This document shows positions 37,299 through 46,918 of a stretch of DNA of 64,000 bases, one piece after another (position 1 is the stretch's first letter; each line of letters starts with the position of its first letter). The DNA comes from Paracoccus sp. (in: a-proteobacteria). GTDB taxonomy: Bacteria > Pseudomonadota > Alphaproteobacteria > Rhodobacterales > Rhodobacteraceae. The notes under the pieces were generated by a model that worked only from the letters and a program-made list of their open reading frames with translations, was not told where the DNA came from and did no database searches. Location of the stretch: positions 62,001-126,000 of the forward strand of contig NZ_JAUNTO010000005.1 in the NCBI RefSeq assembly GCF_030538655.1. Reading direction: 5' to 3'. The translations under genes and the position numbers were made by a program.

Positions 37299-38249
37299 TC
37301 AGGCGCCGGTGATCCAATCGGCCAGCGGGATCGGTGTGACCTGTGCCGCCAGATCCCGCACCGCATCGCGCGAGGGCAGGTGCGGGCCGGGGTTTTGCAG
37401 TTTCGCGCCGGAAAAGGCGGTGGCCTGCCGCGCCAGATCGGGCAGAGGCAGCCCTTGGGCCAGCGCTGCCGTCAGGCCCGCGACCATGGCATCGCCCGCA
37501 CCGACCGCGCTGCCGGTGGACAGGGCCACGGGGCGAACCTGCACGGCGTCATTGGCGGTCAGGAACAGTGCGCCGTCCGTGCCCAGCGACACGACCACCA
37601 GCGCGATCCCGCGCGCCAGCAGGCCCTGTGCCGCATCGGCCAAGGCGGCGCGGTCTGACAGATCGGTGCCGGTCACTTCCTCCAGCTCGTGGCGGTTGGG
37701 TTTGATGGCAAAGGGCAGGGTGGCCGATGCCAGCGCGGCACGCAGCGGTGCGCCCGACACGTCCATGACCACCCGTGCGCCCCGTGCCGCAAGTTCGGCC
37801 ACCAGCGATGCCGTGGCCTCGGGCGGCAGGGCGGCGGGCTGGCTGCCCGACACCACCGCCAGTTCCCCCGCCTGCGCCACGTCCAGACCGGCGCGCACCC
37901 GGTCCAGCGCCGCGTTGTCGGCGTCAAAGCCGGGCAGGTTCACATCGGTGGTGCGCCCGTCCTGTTCCAGAATCTTGATATTGGTGCGCGTCGCGCCGGG
38001 CACCCGGACCATGCGGTCGGTGATGCCCTTTTGCGTGAACAGCGCCTGAAACACGGCGGCATTGTCCTGCCCCAGCAGGCCATGCACGGTTGCCGCCATC
38101 CCCCAATCGGCCAGCACCGAGGCGACGTTCACCGCCTTGCCGCCGGGATCAAGGCGCGAGTCGCTGGCGCGGATCACCGCACCCGGTTCCAGCCGGTCCA
38201 GCATCACCGTCTGGTCGATGGCGGGGTTCAGCCCGATGCAGTGGATCAT
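37299..38249 (-). CDS. fruK: 1-Phosphofructokinase
   Basis: This 316-residue PfkB-family kinase converts fructose-1-phosphate to fructose-1,6-bisphosphate. The N-terminal substrate motif is [10 protein letters not shown] and [17 protein letters not shown]. The catalytic Asp lies in [14 protein letters not shown], and the ATP site includes [12 protein letters not shown]. The ATG at 38249 overlaps the fruB stop (ATGA). Confidence 0.94.
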   Translation of the reverse strand: MIHCIGLNPAIDQTVMLDRLEPGAVIRASDSRLDPGGKAVNVASVLADWGMAATVHGLLGQDNAAVFQALFTQKGITDRMVRVPGATRTNIKILEQDGRTTDVNLPGFDADNAALDRVRAGLDVAQAGELAVVSGSQPAALPPEATASLVAELAARGARVVMDVSGAPLRAALASATLPFAIKPNRHELEEVTGTDLSDRAALADAAQGLLARGIALVVVSLGTDGALFLTANDAVQVRPVALSTGSAVGAGDAMVAGLTAALAQGLPLPDLARQATAFSGAKLQNPGPHLPSRDAVRDLAAQVTPIPLADWITGA

Positions 38250-40795
38250 GCCAGTTCCCCCGCCAAAGCGCGCACCGCCGCCGCATCGGGCGCCGCCAGC
38301 GCACGGTCGGCCAGTGCGCGCAGCGTGGTCAGATCGGCATTGCGCAGCCGGTCCTTGACCGCCGGAATGTCGCGGGGCGTCATCGACAATTCATCCACGC
38401 CCAGACCCGTCAGCAGCGCCGCGCCAAAGGCATCGCCCGCGATGCCGCCGCAGACGCCAACCCAACGGCCATGCTGATGCGCGCCCTGAACCGTTTGCGC
38501 GATCAGCTTCAGCACGGCGGGGTGCAGGCTGTCGGCCTCGGGCGCCAGCACCGGGTTCTGGCGGTCGATGGCCAGCGTGTATTGCGTCAGGTCATTGGTG
38601 CCGATGGAAAAGAAATCGGCGTGCCGCGCCAGTTCCTCGGCCAGCAGCGCGGCGGATGGCACCTCGATCATGATGCCCAGCGGGATTTCCGGCGCGTCCA
38701 GATCGGCGCGGATCTGGTCGCAGGTTTCACGCAAGGCCCGCAGTTCCGCGCCCGAGGTAATCATCGGGAACATCACATGAATATCCGCCCCGTCCCTGGC
38801 CGCGCGATAGAGCGCCCGCAATTGCGGCACCAGCAGTTCCGGGCGACGCAGCAGCAGACGCGCGCCGCGCACGCCAAGGAACGGGTTTTCCTCGCGCGGC
38901 AAATCCAGATAGCTGACCTGCTTGTCGCCGCCGATGTCCAGCGCGCGGATCACCAATTGCCGCCCGCCCATGGCCTGCGACATGGCGGTATAGGCGTGAT
39001 ACTGGTCATCCTCGGTCGGGCTGGCGCTGCGTTCCAGATACAGAAACTCGGTCCGCATCAGGCCGACGCCCTCGGCCCCTTGCTCCAGCGCAAAGGGGGC
39101 CTGTTCGGCCAGGTTGATATTGGCGCCGATGGCAACCTGATGGCCGTCGCGGGTCGTGGCGGGCAAGGCGCGGGCCTGCGCGGCATGGGCGCGCTTTTCA
39201 TCCTCGGCGGCGATAAAAGCGCGGGCTGACGCAAGATCGGCATCGGACGGCGACAGGTAAAGCCGCCCGCCGCTGCCGTCGATGATCGCCTGCGCCCCGT
39301 CATGCAGCCGCGACAGCGCCGCGCCCGCGCCGACCACGGCGGGCAGGCCCAGCGTGCGCGCCAGAATCGCGGTGTGCGAGGTTGGCCCGCCCTGCGCTGT
39401 CACCAGCCCGGCGATGCGGTCCGGGTCCAGCCCGGCGGTGTCGGTGGGGGTCAGGTCATCGGCGATCAGGATCGTGCCGGGCGCCACCTCGGCCGGGGTG
39501 GCGCGGGCCAGTTCAGGGTCGATCAGCGCCAGCACGCGCTGGCCCACGTCGCGCAGATCCACGGCCCGGCCCGCCAGCACGGCATTGCCGACGGCGGTCA
39601 GTTGCGCCGCGGTTTCCTGCACGGCGGCGCTCCACGACCACGCCAGCCCATGCCCCGCCACCAGTTTCTGCGAGGCCAGCGTCACCAGCCCCGGATCGTT
39701 CAGCAATTCCGCCTGCGCGCGGAAAATCCCCGCATCCGATTCGCCCAGACGCCGCGCGGTGTCATCCGCCAGCGAGCGCAACTGTTCCCGCGCCCGCGCC
39801 AGCGCGTCATGCAGCCGGTCGGCGGCAGAGGTCAGGTCTGTGGGGGTGTCGGGGATGTCCACCTCGCCCGATTCCATCCGGTGCAAACTGCCGATGGCCA
39901 GACCAGGCGAGGCGGATACACCATCCACCACATCACCGCCATCAACCGGCACCCAGCCGCCGCTGGCTGCCGTCGCGGCGCGCTTTTCCTCGGCCCGCGC
40001 GGCATCGGCCTTTTCGCGGGCGGACAGGCTGGTGATGACGACGCGCAGCGTGGACAGCGCATCCGCCGCATCCGTGCCCTCGGCGGAAATGGTGACGGCA
40101 TCGCCGGGCTTTAGCCCCAGTTGCAAAAGGTCGATCATGTTGCGGGCATCCGCTGCCTCGGCCCCGTGGCGCACGCGGATGCGGGCGGCAAAGCGGCGGG
40201 CGGTTTCGGCCCATTCGGTTGCCGGGCGCGCGTGCAGCCCGGTGGGATAATCCACTGTCCAGTCAAAGGATTGCGCGAAATCTGTTGCCGGGGCACCGGC
40301 GGGCGCGGCGGGTTCCACACCCGACAGCGCGGCGATGATCTGGCCCGCGTCATCCGTGGTCGCCAGCATCGCCACCCGCGCCTCGTCCTGCATCAGCCGG
40401 GTCAGACGGCGCAGGATGCCGATATGCGCATCCGACCGCGCGGCGATGGCCACCACCAGTTGCGCCCGTTGGCCCTCGTTCCATTCCACCCCGTCCCGCA
40501 CCTGCAAGACCGCAATCCCGTCGCGCAGGATCATGTCGCGATCCTCGACCATGCCATGCGGAATCGCGATGCCCTTGCCCAGATAGGTGTTCGAGGCCGC
40601 CTCGCGCCGCATCATGCTGTCGCCAAAGCCCGGCTTCAGACTGCCCGCCGCTGTCAGCAGCGCGGTGGCCTGACGGATCGCGTCGGCCTTGTCGGTAACT
40701 GTGGCATCAAGCTGAACCAGCTCTTTCGGCAGAATGTCCTGTTCGTTCAACCCCGGCACCGGCTTCCCCCATCTTGTGGTTACAGGATGTGGCAT
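38246..40795 (-). CDS. fruB: Multiphosphoryl transfer protein EIIA(Fru)-HPr-EI (FruB)
   Basis: This 849-residue cytoplasmic PTS protein carries phosphate from PEP to FruA. Domains in order are EIIA-Fru (about 20-160, phospho-His80 in GKGIAIPHGM), HPr (about 178-265, His188 in YPTGLHARPATEWA) and enzyme I (about 290-849, His474 in GGPTSHTAILAR, plus PEP-binding FSIGTNDLTQYTLAIDR and the catalytic Cys in VGVCGGIAGD). The HPr Ser-46 region reads ARNMIDLL, without the regulatory Ser. The ATG at 40795 has no clear ribosome site; GTG or TTG codons 12-16 downstream are alternatives. It is the first gene of the operon. Confidence 0.94.
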   Translation of the reverse strand: MPHPVTTRWGKPVPGLNEQDILPKELVQLDATVTDKADAIRQATALLTAAGSLKPGFGDSMMRREAASNTYLGKGIAIPHGMVEDRDMILRDGIAVLQVRDGVEWNEGQRAQLVVAIAARSDAHIGILRRLTRLMQDEARVAMLATTDDAGQIIAALSGVEPAAPAGAPATDFAQSFDWTVDYPTGLHARPATEWAETARRFAARIRVRHGAEAADARNMIDLLQLGLKPGDAVTISAEGTDAADALSTLRVVITSLSAREKADAARAEEKRAATAASGGWVPVDGGDVVDGVSASPGLAIGSLHRMESGEVDIPDTPTDLTSAADRLHDALARAREQLRSLADDTARRLGESDAGIFRAQAELLNDPGLVTLASQKLVAGHGLAWSWSAAVQETAAQLTAVGNAVLAGRAVDLRDVGQRVLALIDPELARATPAEVAPGTILIADDLTPTDTAGLDPDRIAGLVTAQGGPTSHTAILARTLGLPAVVGAGAALSRLHDGAQAIIDGSGGRLYLSPSDADLASARAFIAAEDEKRAHAAQARALPATTRDGHQVAIGANINLAEQAPFALEQGAEGVGLMRTEFLYLERSASPTEDDQYHAYTAMSQAMGGRQLVIRALDIGGDKQVSYLDLPREENPFLGVRGARLLLRRPELLVPQLRALYRAARDGADIHVMFPMITSGAELRALRETCDQIRADLDAPEIPLGIMIEVPSAALLAEELARHADFFSIGTNDLTQYTLAIDRQNPVLAPEADSLHPAVLKLIAQTVQGAHQHGRWVGVCGGIAGDAFGAALLTGLGVDELSMTPRDIPAVKDRLRNADLTTLRALADRALAAPDAAAVRALAGELA

Positions 40796-40893
40796 AAACG
40801 ATTTTCGGGGCCGATTCCACTTGTGTCAGATGTGGCCTGTGGACGCGCCAATGGGCCGCGATACAATGGCCGAAAATGAGGGGGGAGGTGACC

Positions 40894-41823
40894 ATGGCCG
40901 GGCTGACGCTGAGACAGATCGAGGTGATCCGCGCCGTCATGCTGGCGGGCACGATTGCCGGGGCGGCGCGGATGCTGGGCGTTTCGGCGCCGGGCATCAG
41001 CCGCCTTGTGCGCCACACCGAGGATTCGCTGGGCCTGCGCCTGTTCGAGCGGCGCGGCGGTCTGTTCGTGCCCGCGATCGAGGCGAACGCCATCTTTGAC
41101 CAGCTTGGCCGCGTGTTCGGCGGGATCGAGAACCTGAACCGCGCCGTCGATCAGTTGCAGCGCGGGGCGACGGTCGATCTGGCCTTTGCCTCGGCTCCGT
41201 CGATTGCGCAATTTATCGCGGCGCGGGCGCTGCGGCATGTGCGGGCGCGCTATCCCGACCTGTTCGTGGATCTGAACATTTTGAAAATCGAGGAAACCAT
41301 CGACTATCTGATGTTGGAGCGGGGCGAATTCGTGATGATGTCCTTTCCGGTCGAGAACGCCGCCGTGCGCAATGATCTGGCCGCCGAAGGCCGTCTCGTC
41401 GCCATCGTTCCCGAAGGCCACGCCCTGGCAGGGCAGGGGCGGGTGTCGATCCACGATCTGATCCGCTTTCCCATGGTCGGCGTCGATCCGCGCGATCCTT
41501 ATGGCGAGATTCTGGCCCGTCCGCTGCGCGATGCCGGCCTGCCGGTTGATTATGCCATGCGCGGCCGATTCGCGCAGACGGTGGTTTCGCTGGTCCGGCA
41601 CGGGTTGGGCGTCGCCATCATCGACGAATTTTCGGTGGCCGAACTGTATATGCCCGGTGTGGTGCGCCTGTCGCTGGCCGAAGCGGCACCGCTTTCGGTC
41701 TATGTGGTGACAAAGCGCGGGCGACTGTTGTCGGGTTTTGCTGAATATACGATTCAGCAATTTCGCAAGGAATTACAACGCGCCACCGAATCCCGCCCTT
41801 GGGAAATGCCGGTCAGGTCGTAA
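40894..41823 (+). CDS. LysR-type regulator of the adjacent ttt/dehydroshikimate operon
   Basis: This 309-residue regulator has an N-terminal HTH (LTLRQIEVIRAVMLAGTIAG, AARMLGVSAPGISRLVRHTE) and a periplasmic-binding-like effector domain. The ATG at 40894 follows GGGGAGGTG; an ATG at 40876 would add six residues with no ribosome site. It is divergent from fruB and co-directional with tctC, 105 bases upstream of it. Two T-N11-A palindromes lie in that gap, so it probably controls tctCBA and the downstream genes. The effector is unknown, perhaps a hydroaromatic acid. Confidence 0.88.
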   Translation: MAGLTLRQIEVIRAVMLAGTIAGAARMLGVSAPGISRLVRHTEDSLGLRLFERRGGLFVPAIEANAIFDQLGRVFGGIENLNRAVDQLQRGATVDLAFASAPSIAQFIAARALRHVRARYPDLFVDLNILKIEETIDYLMLERGEFVMMSFPVENAAVRNDLAAEGRLVAIVPEGHALAGQGRVSIHDLIRFPMVGVDPRDPYGEILARPLRDAGLPVDYAMRGRFAQTVVSLVRHGLGVAIIDEFSVAELYMPGVVRLSLAEAAPLSVYVVTKRGRLLSGFAEYTIQQFRKELQRATESRPWEMPVRS

Positions 41824-41833
41824 CATCATGTTA
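41821..41833. promoter_or_regulatory. LysR-type T-N11-A palindrome, copy 1
   Basis: TAACATCATGTTA is an inverted repeat (TAACAT-C-ATGTTA) that overlaps the lysR stop codon. It matches the T-N11-A LysR box exactly and resembles the second copy 45 bases downstream. Confidence 0.65.
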
Positions 41834-41865
41834 ATGATAGCGCGATATTTGTATTTGCAGTTCCG

Positions 41866-41878
41866 TGACATCATGTCA
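41866..41878. promoter_or_regulatory. LysR-type T-N11-A palindrome, copy 2
   Basis: TGACATCATGTCA, extended by G and C on the sides to a 15-bp inverted repeat. The centres of the two copies are 45 bases apart, about four helical turns, a usual distance for LysR recognition and activation sites. It lies 50 bases before the tctC ATG. Confidence 0.65.
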
Positions 41879-41928
41879 CATGGTTTAGCCACAGGGCGCG
41901 GGAGGGTGCGCCTATATGGGAGAAATAG

Positions 41929-42924
41929 ATGAAACATCTGCTGATCGGCGGCCTTGTGGCCGCAGCTTTTGCCATGCCCGCAGTGGCGCAGGATTACCCG
42001 TCCAAGGAAATTCAGGGCATCATCCAATGGGGCGCGGGCGGTTCGACCGATGTGGTCATGCGCACCGTCACCCCGCACGCCGAACGCGCGATGGGCGGCA
42101 AGGTGGTGATGCGTAACATGACCGGCGGTGTCGGTGCGATTGCCACCCGCTTTGCCTATGCTCAGCCCGCCGATGGCTATACCTTGCTGATGGGTGCGGA
42201 AAATCCGTTGCTGTATAAGGTGATGGACATGGGCGACATCGACTATTCCGAATTTACGCCGGTCAATATTCTGGCGCGCGGTGTGCCGATGCTGGTGGCG
42301 CGTAACGATGCGCCTTTCAACACCTTCCCGGAAATGATCGCCTATATTCAGGAAAACCCCGGTGCGGTGAAATTCGGCTCGACCGGGCCGGGCGGTGTGG
42401 CCTCGGTGGTGGTGACGATGCTGGCCTCCAAGACCGAAGGGATGCAAGTGACCGAGGTGCCCTATGACGGCGATGGCCCGGCCCTGACCGCGCTGCAAGG
42501 CGGGGCGATTGACGTGATGCCCGCCGTGCTGGGTGCCGCCATCGAATCCGTCCGGGGCGGGCGGATGAAGCCCATCGCCTTTATCAATGCCGACCGCATT
42601 GATCTGCTGCCCGATGTCCCGGCAGTTACCGAGACCAACCCCGAATATGCGCAATACCTGCCCTGGGGTCCGTTCTTTGGCGTGTTTGTGAAAAACGGCA
42701 CCCCCGATGAGGTGGTGGACAAGCTGGTCGCCGCCTATGCCGAGGGTGCGCAAAGCGAAGATTTTGTCAACCTGATGGCCGAGCGTGGCTTTATTCTGGA
42801 AAGCCTGTCGGGCGATGCCGCGACCGAATTTCTGAACAACTGGCAGTCGGTCACCTCGTGGCTGATCAATGATGCCGGTCTGGCCAAGAAATCGCCCGAA
42901 GACTTCGGGATCGCCCGGCCCTGA
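41929..42924 (+). CDS. Tripartite tricarboxylate transporter binding protein (TctC family)
   Basis: This 331-residue periplasmic protein has a signal peptide (MKHLLIGGLVAAAFAMPAVA, cut before QDYPSK). TctC-fold marks include IIQWGAGGSTDVVMR, the ligand loop FGSTGPGGVASVV and YDGDGPALTALQGG. The usual VPFxxGG ligand motif is replaced by IQWGAGG, also seen in the orphan paralogue at 58.3 kb. The gene context (dehydroshikimate dehydratase, AroE-like enzyme, pca genes) suggests a hydroaromatic or aromatic acid ligand. The ATG at 41929 follows TGGGAGA. A strong hairpin follows the gene. Confidence 0.92.
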   Translation: MKHLLIGGLVAAAFAMPAVAQDYPSKEIQGIIQWGAGGSTDVVMRTVTPHAERAMGGKVVMRNMTGGVGAIATRFAYAQPADGYTLLMGAENPLLYKVMDMGDIDYSEFTPVNILARGVPMLVARNDAPFNTFPEMIAYIQENPGAVKFGSTGPGGVASVVVTMLASKTEGMQVTEVPYDGDGPALTALQGGAIDVMPAVLGAAIESVRGGRMKPIAFINADRIDLLPDVPAVTETNPEYAQYLPWGPFFGVFVKNGTPDEVVDKLVAAYAEGAQSEDFVNLMAERGFILESLSGDAATEFLNNWQSVTSWLINDAGLAKKSPEDFGIARP

Positions 42925-42936
42925 TGCCGCGCCTTG

Positions 42937-42966
42937 CGCCCCGGCCTGAATGACAGGGCCGGGGCG
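42937..42966 (+). terminator. Intercistronic hairpin between tctC and tctB
   Basis: A perfect 10-bp stem, CGCCCCGGCC (42937-42946) with GGCCGGGGCG (42957-42966), has a 10-base loop and is followed by GCTTATT. It lies 12 bases after tctC and should raise binding-protein output over membrane subunits. Confidence 0.75.
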
Positions 42967-42985
42967 GCTTATTGGGGGAACCGTC

Positions 42986-43489
42986 ATGCAACATGATAAA
43001 CGTAAACGCAGCGCCGGAGAGACGTTTTTCAACGCGCTGCTGTTTCTGGTCAGCCTGTTTCTGCTGTGGTCGGCCTATGACATCGCCGGGTTTTCGTCGC
43101 TGTCCTCGCCTGGTGCGCTGCCGATGGCGGTGGCCTTTGCGATGGTTGTCAGCTCGGGCCTGATCCTGCTGGGCAATCTGCGCACGCCGGACCGGGACGA
43201 CAGCCATTTCCTGAGCGACATCCTGCCGCCCGTCGTTATCGTGATGATGCTGATGATCGCGGGATATGGGGTGCTGCTGGTGCCGCTGGGCTTTCTGCCG
43301 ACTTCGCTGATCTTCATGGTGCTGTCGGTCATGTTCCTGCGCAAGGGCGGGCTGATCTATGCCATTGGTGTGTCGGTGTTTTCGCTGGCGCTGGTCTATG
43401 TCGTGTTTCGTCTTATTTTTACCGTCCTGCTGCCCGCCGGCATCGTGCCCGAGGGTGAAATTCTGGCCGCAATCTCACGGTGGTTCTGA
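42986..43489 (+). CDS. Tripartite tricarboxylate transporter small membrane subunit (TctB family)
   Basis: This 167-residue protein has four predicted transmembrane helices (FFNALLFLVSLFLLWSAYD, ALPMAVAFAMVVSSGLILLG, LPPVVIVMMLMIAGYGVLLV, GVSVFSLALVYVVFRLIF). Size, topology and position between tctC and tctA identify it as TctB. The ATG at 42986 is preceded by GGGGGAACC. Its stop overlaps the tctA start (ATGA). Confidence 0.9.
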   Translation: MQHDKRKRSAGETFFNALLFLVSLFLLWSAYDIAGFSSLSSPGALPMAVAFAMVVSSGLILLGNLRTPDRDDSHFLSDILPPVVIVMMLMIAGYGVLLVPLGFLPTSLIFMVLSVMFLRKGGLIYAIGVSVFSLALVYVVFRLIFTVLLPAGIVPEGEILAAISRWF

Positions 43490-45021
43490 TGGATGCGCTG
43501 AATTATTTTCTGATTTCGTGGACTGATCCCAAACTGCTGTTTCTGATCGCCGCCGGGACATTCGCCGGCGTCTATGTCGGTGCCATTCCGGGGCTGTCGG
43601 TCACGATGGCGGTGTCCATCCTGATCGGGTTCACCTTTACCTGGGACGTCTATCCGGCGCTGTGCCTGATGGTCGGCATCTTTATGGGCGGGGTCTATGG
43701 CGGTTCGCGCACGGCGATTTTGCTGAACATCCCCGGATCACCCTCGTCCATCGCCACGGCCATGGACGGCTATCCGCTGGCCCAAAAGGGCGAAGCGGGC
43801 GAGGCGATCGGCCTGGCCACGGTGATGTCATTCATCGGCGGCTTTATCGGCATCGCCGTGCTGGCGGTGGCCGCGCCCTCGATCAGCGATTTCGCGCTGT
43901 CGTTCCAGCCGCGCGACTTTATGCTGATCGCCATTCTGGGGGTGCTGCTGGTCGGGTCGCTGTCAGGGGAAAGCCTCACCAAAGGTATCTTCGCCGGGGC
44001 GCTTGGCCTGTTGATCGGGACGGTTGGCATGGACCCGCTGACCGCGCAGGAACGCTTTACCTTTGGCTATACCAACCTGTGGGGTGGGATCAGCTTTATC
44101 GCCGTGATGATCGGCATGTTCGGCGTGTCCGAGGCGCTGGCCCAGCTGCATAACGTCAACGCCACCGGCATCCGCCAAAAGATCACTCGCATCGTGCCGC
44201 AATGGTCGGCGATCCGCAAATACCTGCCGCTGTCGATGCAGACCTCGGGCATCGGGGTGGTGGTCGGCGCGCTGCCCGGCACCGGCGGCGATATCGCCGC
44301 ATTGATGGCCTATGACCACGCCAAGCGGATCACCAAGAACCCCGAAACCCCCTTTGGCAAGGGCGCCAAGGAAGGTCTGGTCGCGCCCGAAACCGCCAAT
44401 AACGCCGCCGTCGGCGGGGCCTTTATCCCGATGCTGACGCTGGGGATTCCGGGCGATGCCGTCACGGCCATCATGATCGGGGCGCTGTTCATCCACGGGC
44501 TGAACCCCGGCCCGATGCTGATGATCGAGCAGCCCTCGATGTTCTGGTTCATCGTCGGTGCGCTGGTGCTGGCCAATTTCTTCATGCTGCTGTTCGGCCT
44601 GACCGGGATCAAGATTTTCACCAAAGTGGTCGAGATGCCGCGCACGGTGCTGATCCCGCTGATCCTGATCCTGTCCATTGTCGGGTCTTATGCGGTGAAC
44701 GGGTCGATTACCGATGTGTATTGGACGCTGGCCTTTGGTGTGCTGGGCTATTTCATGCGGCAATACGGCTATCAGCTGGGGCCGGTGATCCTTGGGGTGA
44801 TCCTGTCGCGGCTGCTGGATGAAAACTGGCGTCGGGCGATCATTTCTGAACAGGGCAGTCTGTCCAGCCTGTTCAAGGGCATCTTCACCAGTCCGTTGTC
44901 ACTGGCGCTGCTGGCCGCTGTGGTGCTGATCTTTGTCAGCCAGACCCCGATCTGGAAACGCTGGCGCAGCCGCGCCGGTCTGGCACCGCTGACCGATGAA
45001 AACGACCTGAACCAAGGGTAA
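43489..45021 (+). CDS. Tripartite tricarboxylate transporter large permease (TctA family)
   Basis: This 510-residue membrane protein has about 11-12 helices. TctA marks are GAIPGLSVTMAVSILIGFTF, GGVYGGSRTAILLNIPGSPS, GIGVVVGALPGTGGDIAALM and LTLGIPGDAVTAIMIGAL. It forms the channel for the tricarboxylate-type secondary uptake system with TctB and the periplasmic TctC. The orphan TctC at 58.3 kb may also use it. It ends four bases before the dehydratase gene. Confidence 0.93.
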   Translation: MDALNYFLISWTDPKLLFLIAAGTFAGVYVGAIPGLSVTMAVSILIGFTFTWDVYPALCLMVGIFMGGVYGGSRTAILLNIPGSPSSIATAMDGYPLAQKGEAGEAIGLATVMSFIGGFIGIAVLAVAAPSISDFALSFQPRDFMLIAILGVLLVGSLSGESLTKGIFAGALGLLIGTVGMDPLTAQERFTFGYTNLWGGISFIAVMIGMFGVSEALAQLHNVNATGIRQKITRIVPQWSAIRKYLPLSMQTSGIGVVVGALPGTGGDIAALMAYDHAKRITKNPETPFGKGAKEGLVAPETANNAAVGGAFIPMLTLGIPGDAVTAIMIGALFIHGLNPGPMLMIEQPSMFWFIVGALVLANFFMLLFGLTGIKIFTKVVEMPRTVLIPLILILSIVGSYAVNGSITDVYWTLAFGVLGYFMRQYGYQLGPVILGVILSRLLDENWRRAIISEQGSLSSLFKGIFTSPLSLALLAAVVLIFVSQTPIWKRWRSRAGLAPLTDENDLNQG

Positions 45022-45024
45022 GCC

Positions 45025-46911
45025 ATGAAAACCGCCATCGCCACCGTATCTATCGCCGGCACCCTGCGCGAAAAATTCGCCGCCATTCAGGCGGCGGGGT
45101 TCGACGGGGTGGAAATCTTTGAACAGGATTTCCTGCGCGATGCCGCCTCGCCGGCCGAGGTGGGGGCGATGGCCCGCGACCACGGGCTGGAGATCATGCT
45201 GTTCCAGCCCTTCCGCGATTTCGAGGGGCTGCCGGGCGATCTGCGCGCCCGCGCCTTTGACCGCGCCCGGCACAAGTTCGACCTGATGGCGGAATTGGGC
45301 GCACCCCTGATGCTGATCTGTTCCTCGGTCCACCCGGCGGCCCTGGGCGGCATCGACCGCGCCGCCGATGATCTGGCCGAGCTGGCCGTGATCGCGGCGG
45401 ATCGTGGGTTGCGCATCGGATACGAGGCGCTGGCCTGGGGCCGCCATGTCAACGATCACCGCGATGCATGGGAAATCGTGCGCCGCGCCGATCACCCCAA
45501 TCTGGGCCTGATCCTTGACAGCTTTCACACCCTGTCGCGCAAGATCGCGCCTGACACGATCCGCCGCATCCCCGGCGACAAGATCTTCTTCGTCCAGCTT
45601 GCCGACGCCCCGCTGATCGACATGGACCTGCTGTATTGGTCGCGCCATTTCCGCAATATGCCGGGCGAGGGCGATCTGCCCGTGACCGATTTCATGCGCG
45701 CGGTGGCGGCGACGGGCTATGCCGGTCCGCTGTCGCTGGAAATCTTTAACGACCAGTTTCGCGGCGGCAGCCCCGAGGGTATTGCCCGCGACGGCCACCG
45801 CAGCCTGATCTGGCTGATGGATCAGGTCCGCCGCACCGAACCGGACGTCGCGCGAAACGTGCCGGTTCTGCCGCCGAACATCACGGTTGATGGCATTGCC
45901 TTTGTCGAATTCGCCGCCAGTGCCGTCGAACAGGACCGTCTGGCCAGCGCGCTGCGGCAGATGGGGTTTTATCCCGCAGCTCAGCACCGCAACAAGCAGG
46001 TGACGGTCTGGCAGCAGGGTGACATCCGCATCGTCATCAACACCGAACAGACCGGATTTGCCCACAGCTTTTATCTGAACCACGGCACGGCGGTTTGCGA
46101 TATTGGCCTGCATGTCGGCGATGCCCGCGCCACCGTCCAGCGCGCGCAGGCGCTTGGTGCACGGGTCTTTGACCAGCCCGTCGGGCCGGGCGAGGTCGAG
46201 ATTCCCGCGATCCGGGGCGTCGGCGGATCTGTGCTGCATTTCATTGACGACAGTAGTGCCGCGCAGATCTGGCAGGGTGAATTCGATCCGCTGCCGGGCG
46301 ATGGTGCGGGCTTTGGCCTGACGCGCGTCGATCATCTGGCCGAGACGATGAATTATGATGAAATGCTGTCATGGACGCTGTTCTACAGTTCCATCTTTGA
46401 TATGCAGCGCCGCCCGATGCTGGACGTGGCCGACCCTGACGGGCTGGTGCGCAGTCAGGCCATCGCCGCCCCCGACGGGCGCGCGCGGATCACGTTGAAC
46501 GGCACGCAGTCGCATCGCACGCTGGCAGGCAGCTTTCTGACTGAAAGCATGGGGTCGGTGGTGCAGCATATTGCACTGGAATCGCGTGATATTTTCGTGA
46601 CAGCGCAGCAGATGGCCGATGCCGGTTTTGCCGCGCTGGAGATTCCCGAAAACTATTATGCTGATCTGCGCGCCCGGTTCGGCATGGAGGATGAAACGCT
46701 GGCCCACCTGCAATCACTGAATATCCTTTACGACCGCGACGATGACGGCGGCGAGTTCTTTCAGCTTTACGGCCGCCCGATCACCGGCGGGCTGTTCTTT
46801 GAAATTGTCCAGCGGCGCGGCGGGTATGACGGCTATGGCGCCTATAACGCGCCCTTCCGCATCGCCGCGCTGAAACGTCTGATGCGCGGCAAGTCGATGC
46901 CGCGTGCATGA
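45025..46911 (+). CDS. Two-domain 3-dehydroshikimate dehydratase (QuiC1-like, TIM barrel + HPPD-like VOC)
   Basis: This 628-residue enzyme should dehydrate 3-dehydroshikimate to protocatechuate. The N-terminal TIM barrel (1-280) carries the metal set Glu134 (GYEALAWG), Asp165 and His168 (LILDSFHTL), Gln191 (FFVQLADAP) and Glu239 (LSLEIFND). These numbers match those known for Pseudomonas QuiC1. The C-terminal half (about 290-620) is a hydroxyphenylpyruvate-dioxygenase-like VOC domain with ligands in RVDHLAETM, VQHIALES and FFEIVQRRG. Its product feeds the pcaHG genes 3 kb downstream. It is co-transcribed with tctCBA and an AroE-like gene. Confidence 0.92.
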   Translation: MKTAIATVSIAGTLREKFAAIQAAGFDGVEIFEQDFLRDAASPAEVGAMARDHGLEIMLFQPFRDFEGLPGDLRARAFDRARHKFDLMAELGAPLMLICSSVHPAALGGIDRAADDLAELAVIAADRGLRIGYEALAWGRHVNDHRDAWEIVRRADHPNLGLILDSFHTLSRKIAPDTIRRIPGDKIFFVQLADAPLIDMDLLYWSRHFRNMPGEGDLPVTDFMRAVAATGYAGPLSLEIFNDQFRGGSPEGIARDGHRSLIWLMDQVRRTEPDVARNVPVLPPNITVDGIAFVEFAASAVEQDRLASALRQMGFYPAAQHRNKQVTVWQQGDIRIVINTEQTGFAHSFYLNHGTAVCDIGLHVGDARATVQRAQALGARVFDQPVGPGEVEIPAIRGVGGSVLHFIDDSSAAQIWQGEFDPLPGDGAGFGLTRVDHLAETMNYDEMLSWTLFYSSIFDMQRRPMLDVADPDGLVRSQAIAAPDGRARITLNGTQSHRTLAGSFLTESMGSVVQHIALESRDIFVTAQQMADAGFAALEIPENYYADLRARFGMEDETLAHLQSLNILYDRDDDGGEFFQLYGRPITGGLFFEIVQRRGGYDGYGAYNAPFRIAALKRLMRGKSMPRA

Positions 46912-46918
46912 GGGTAAC

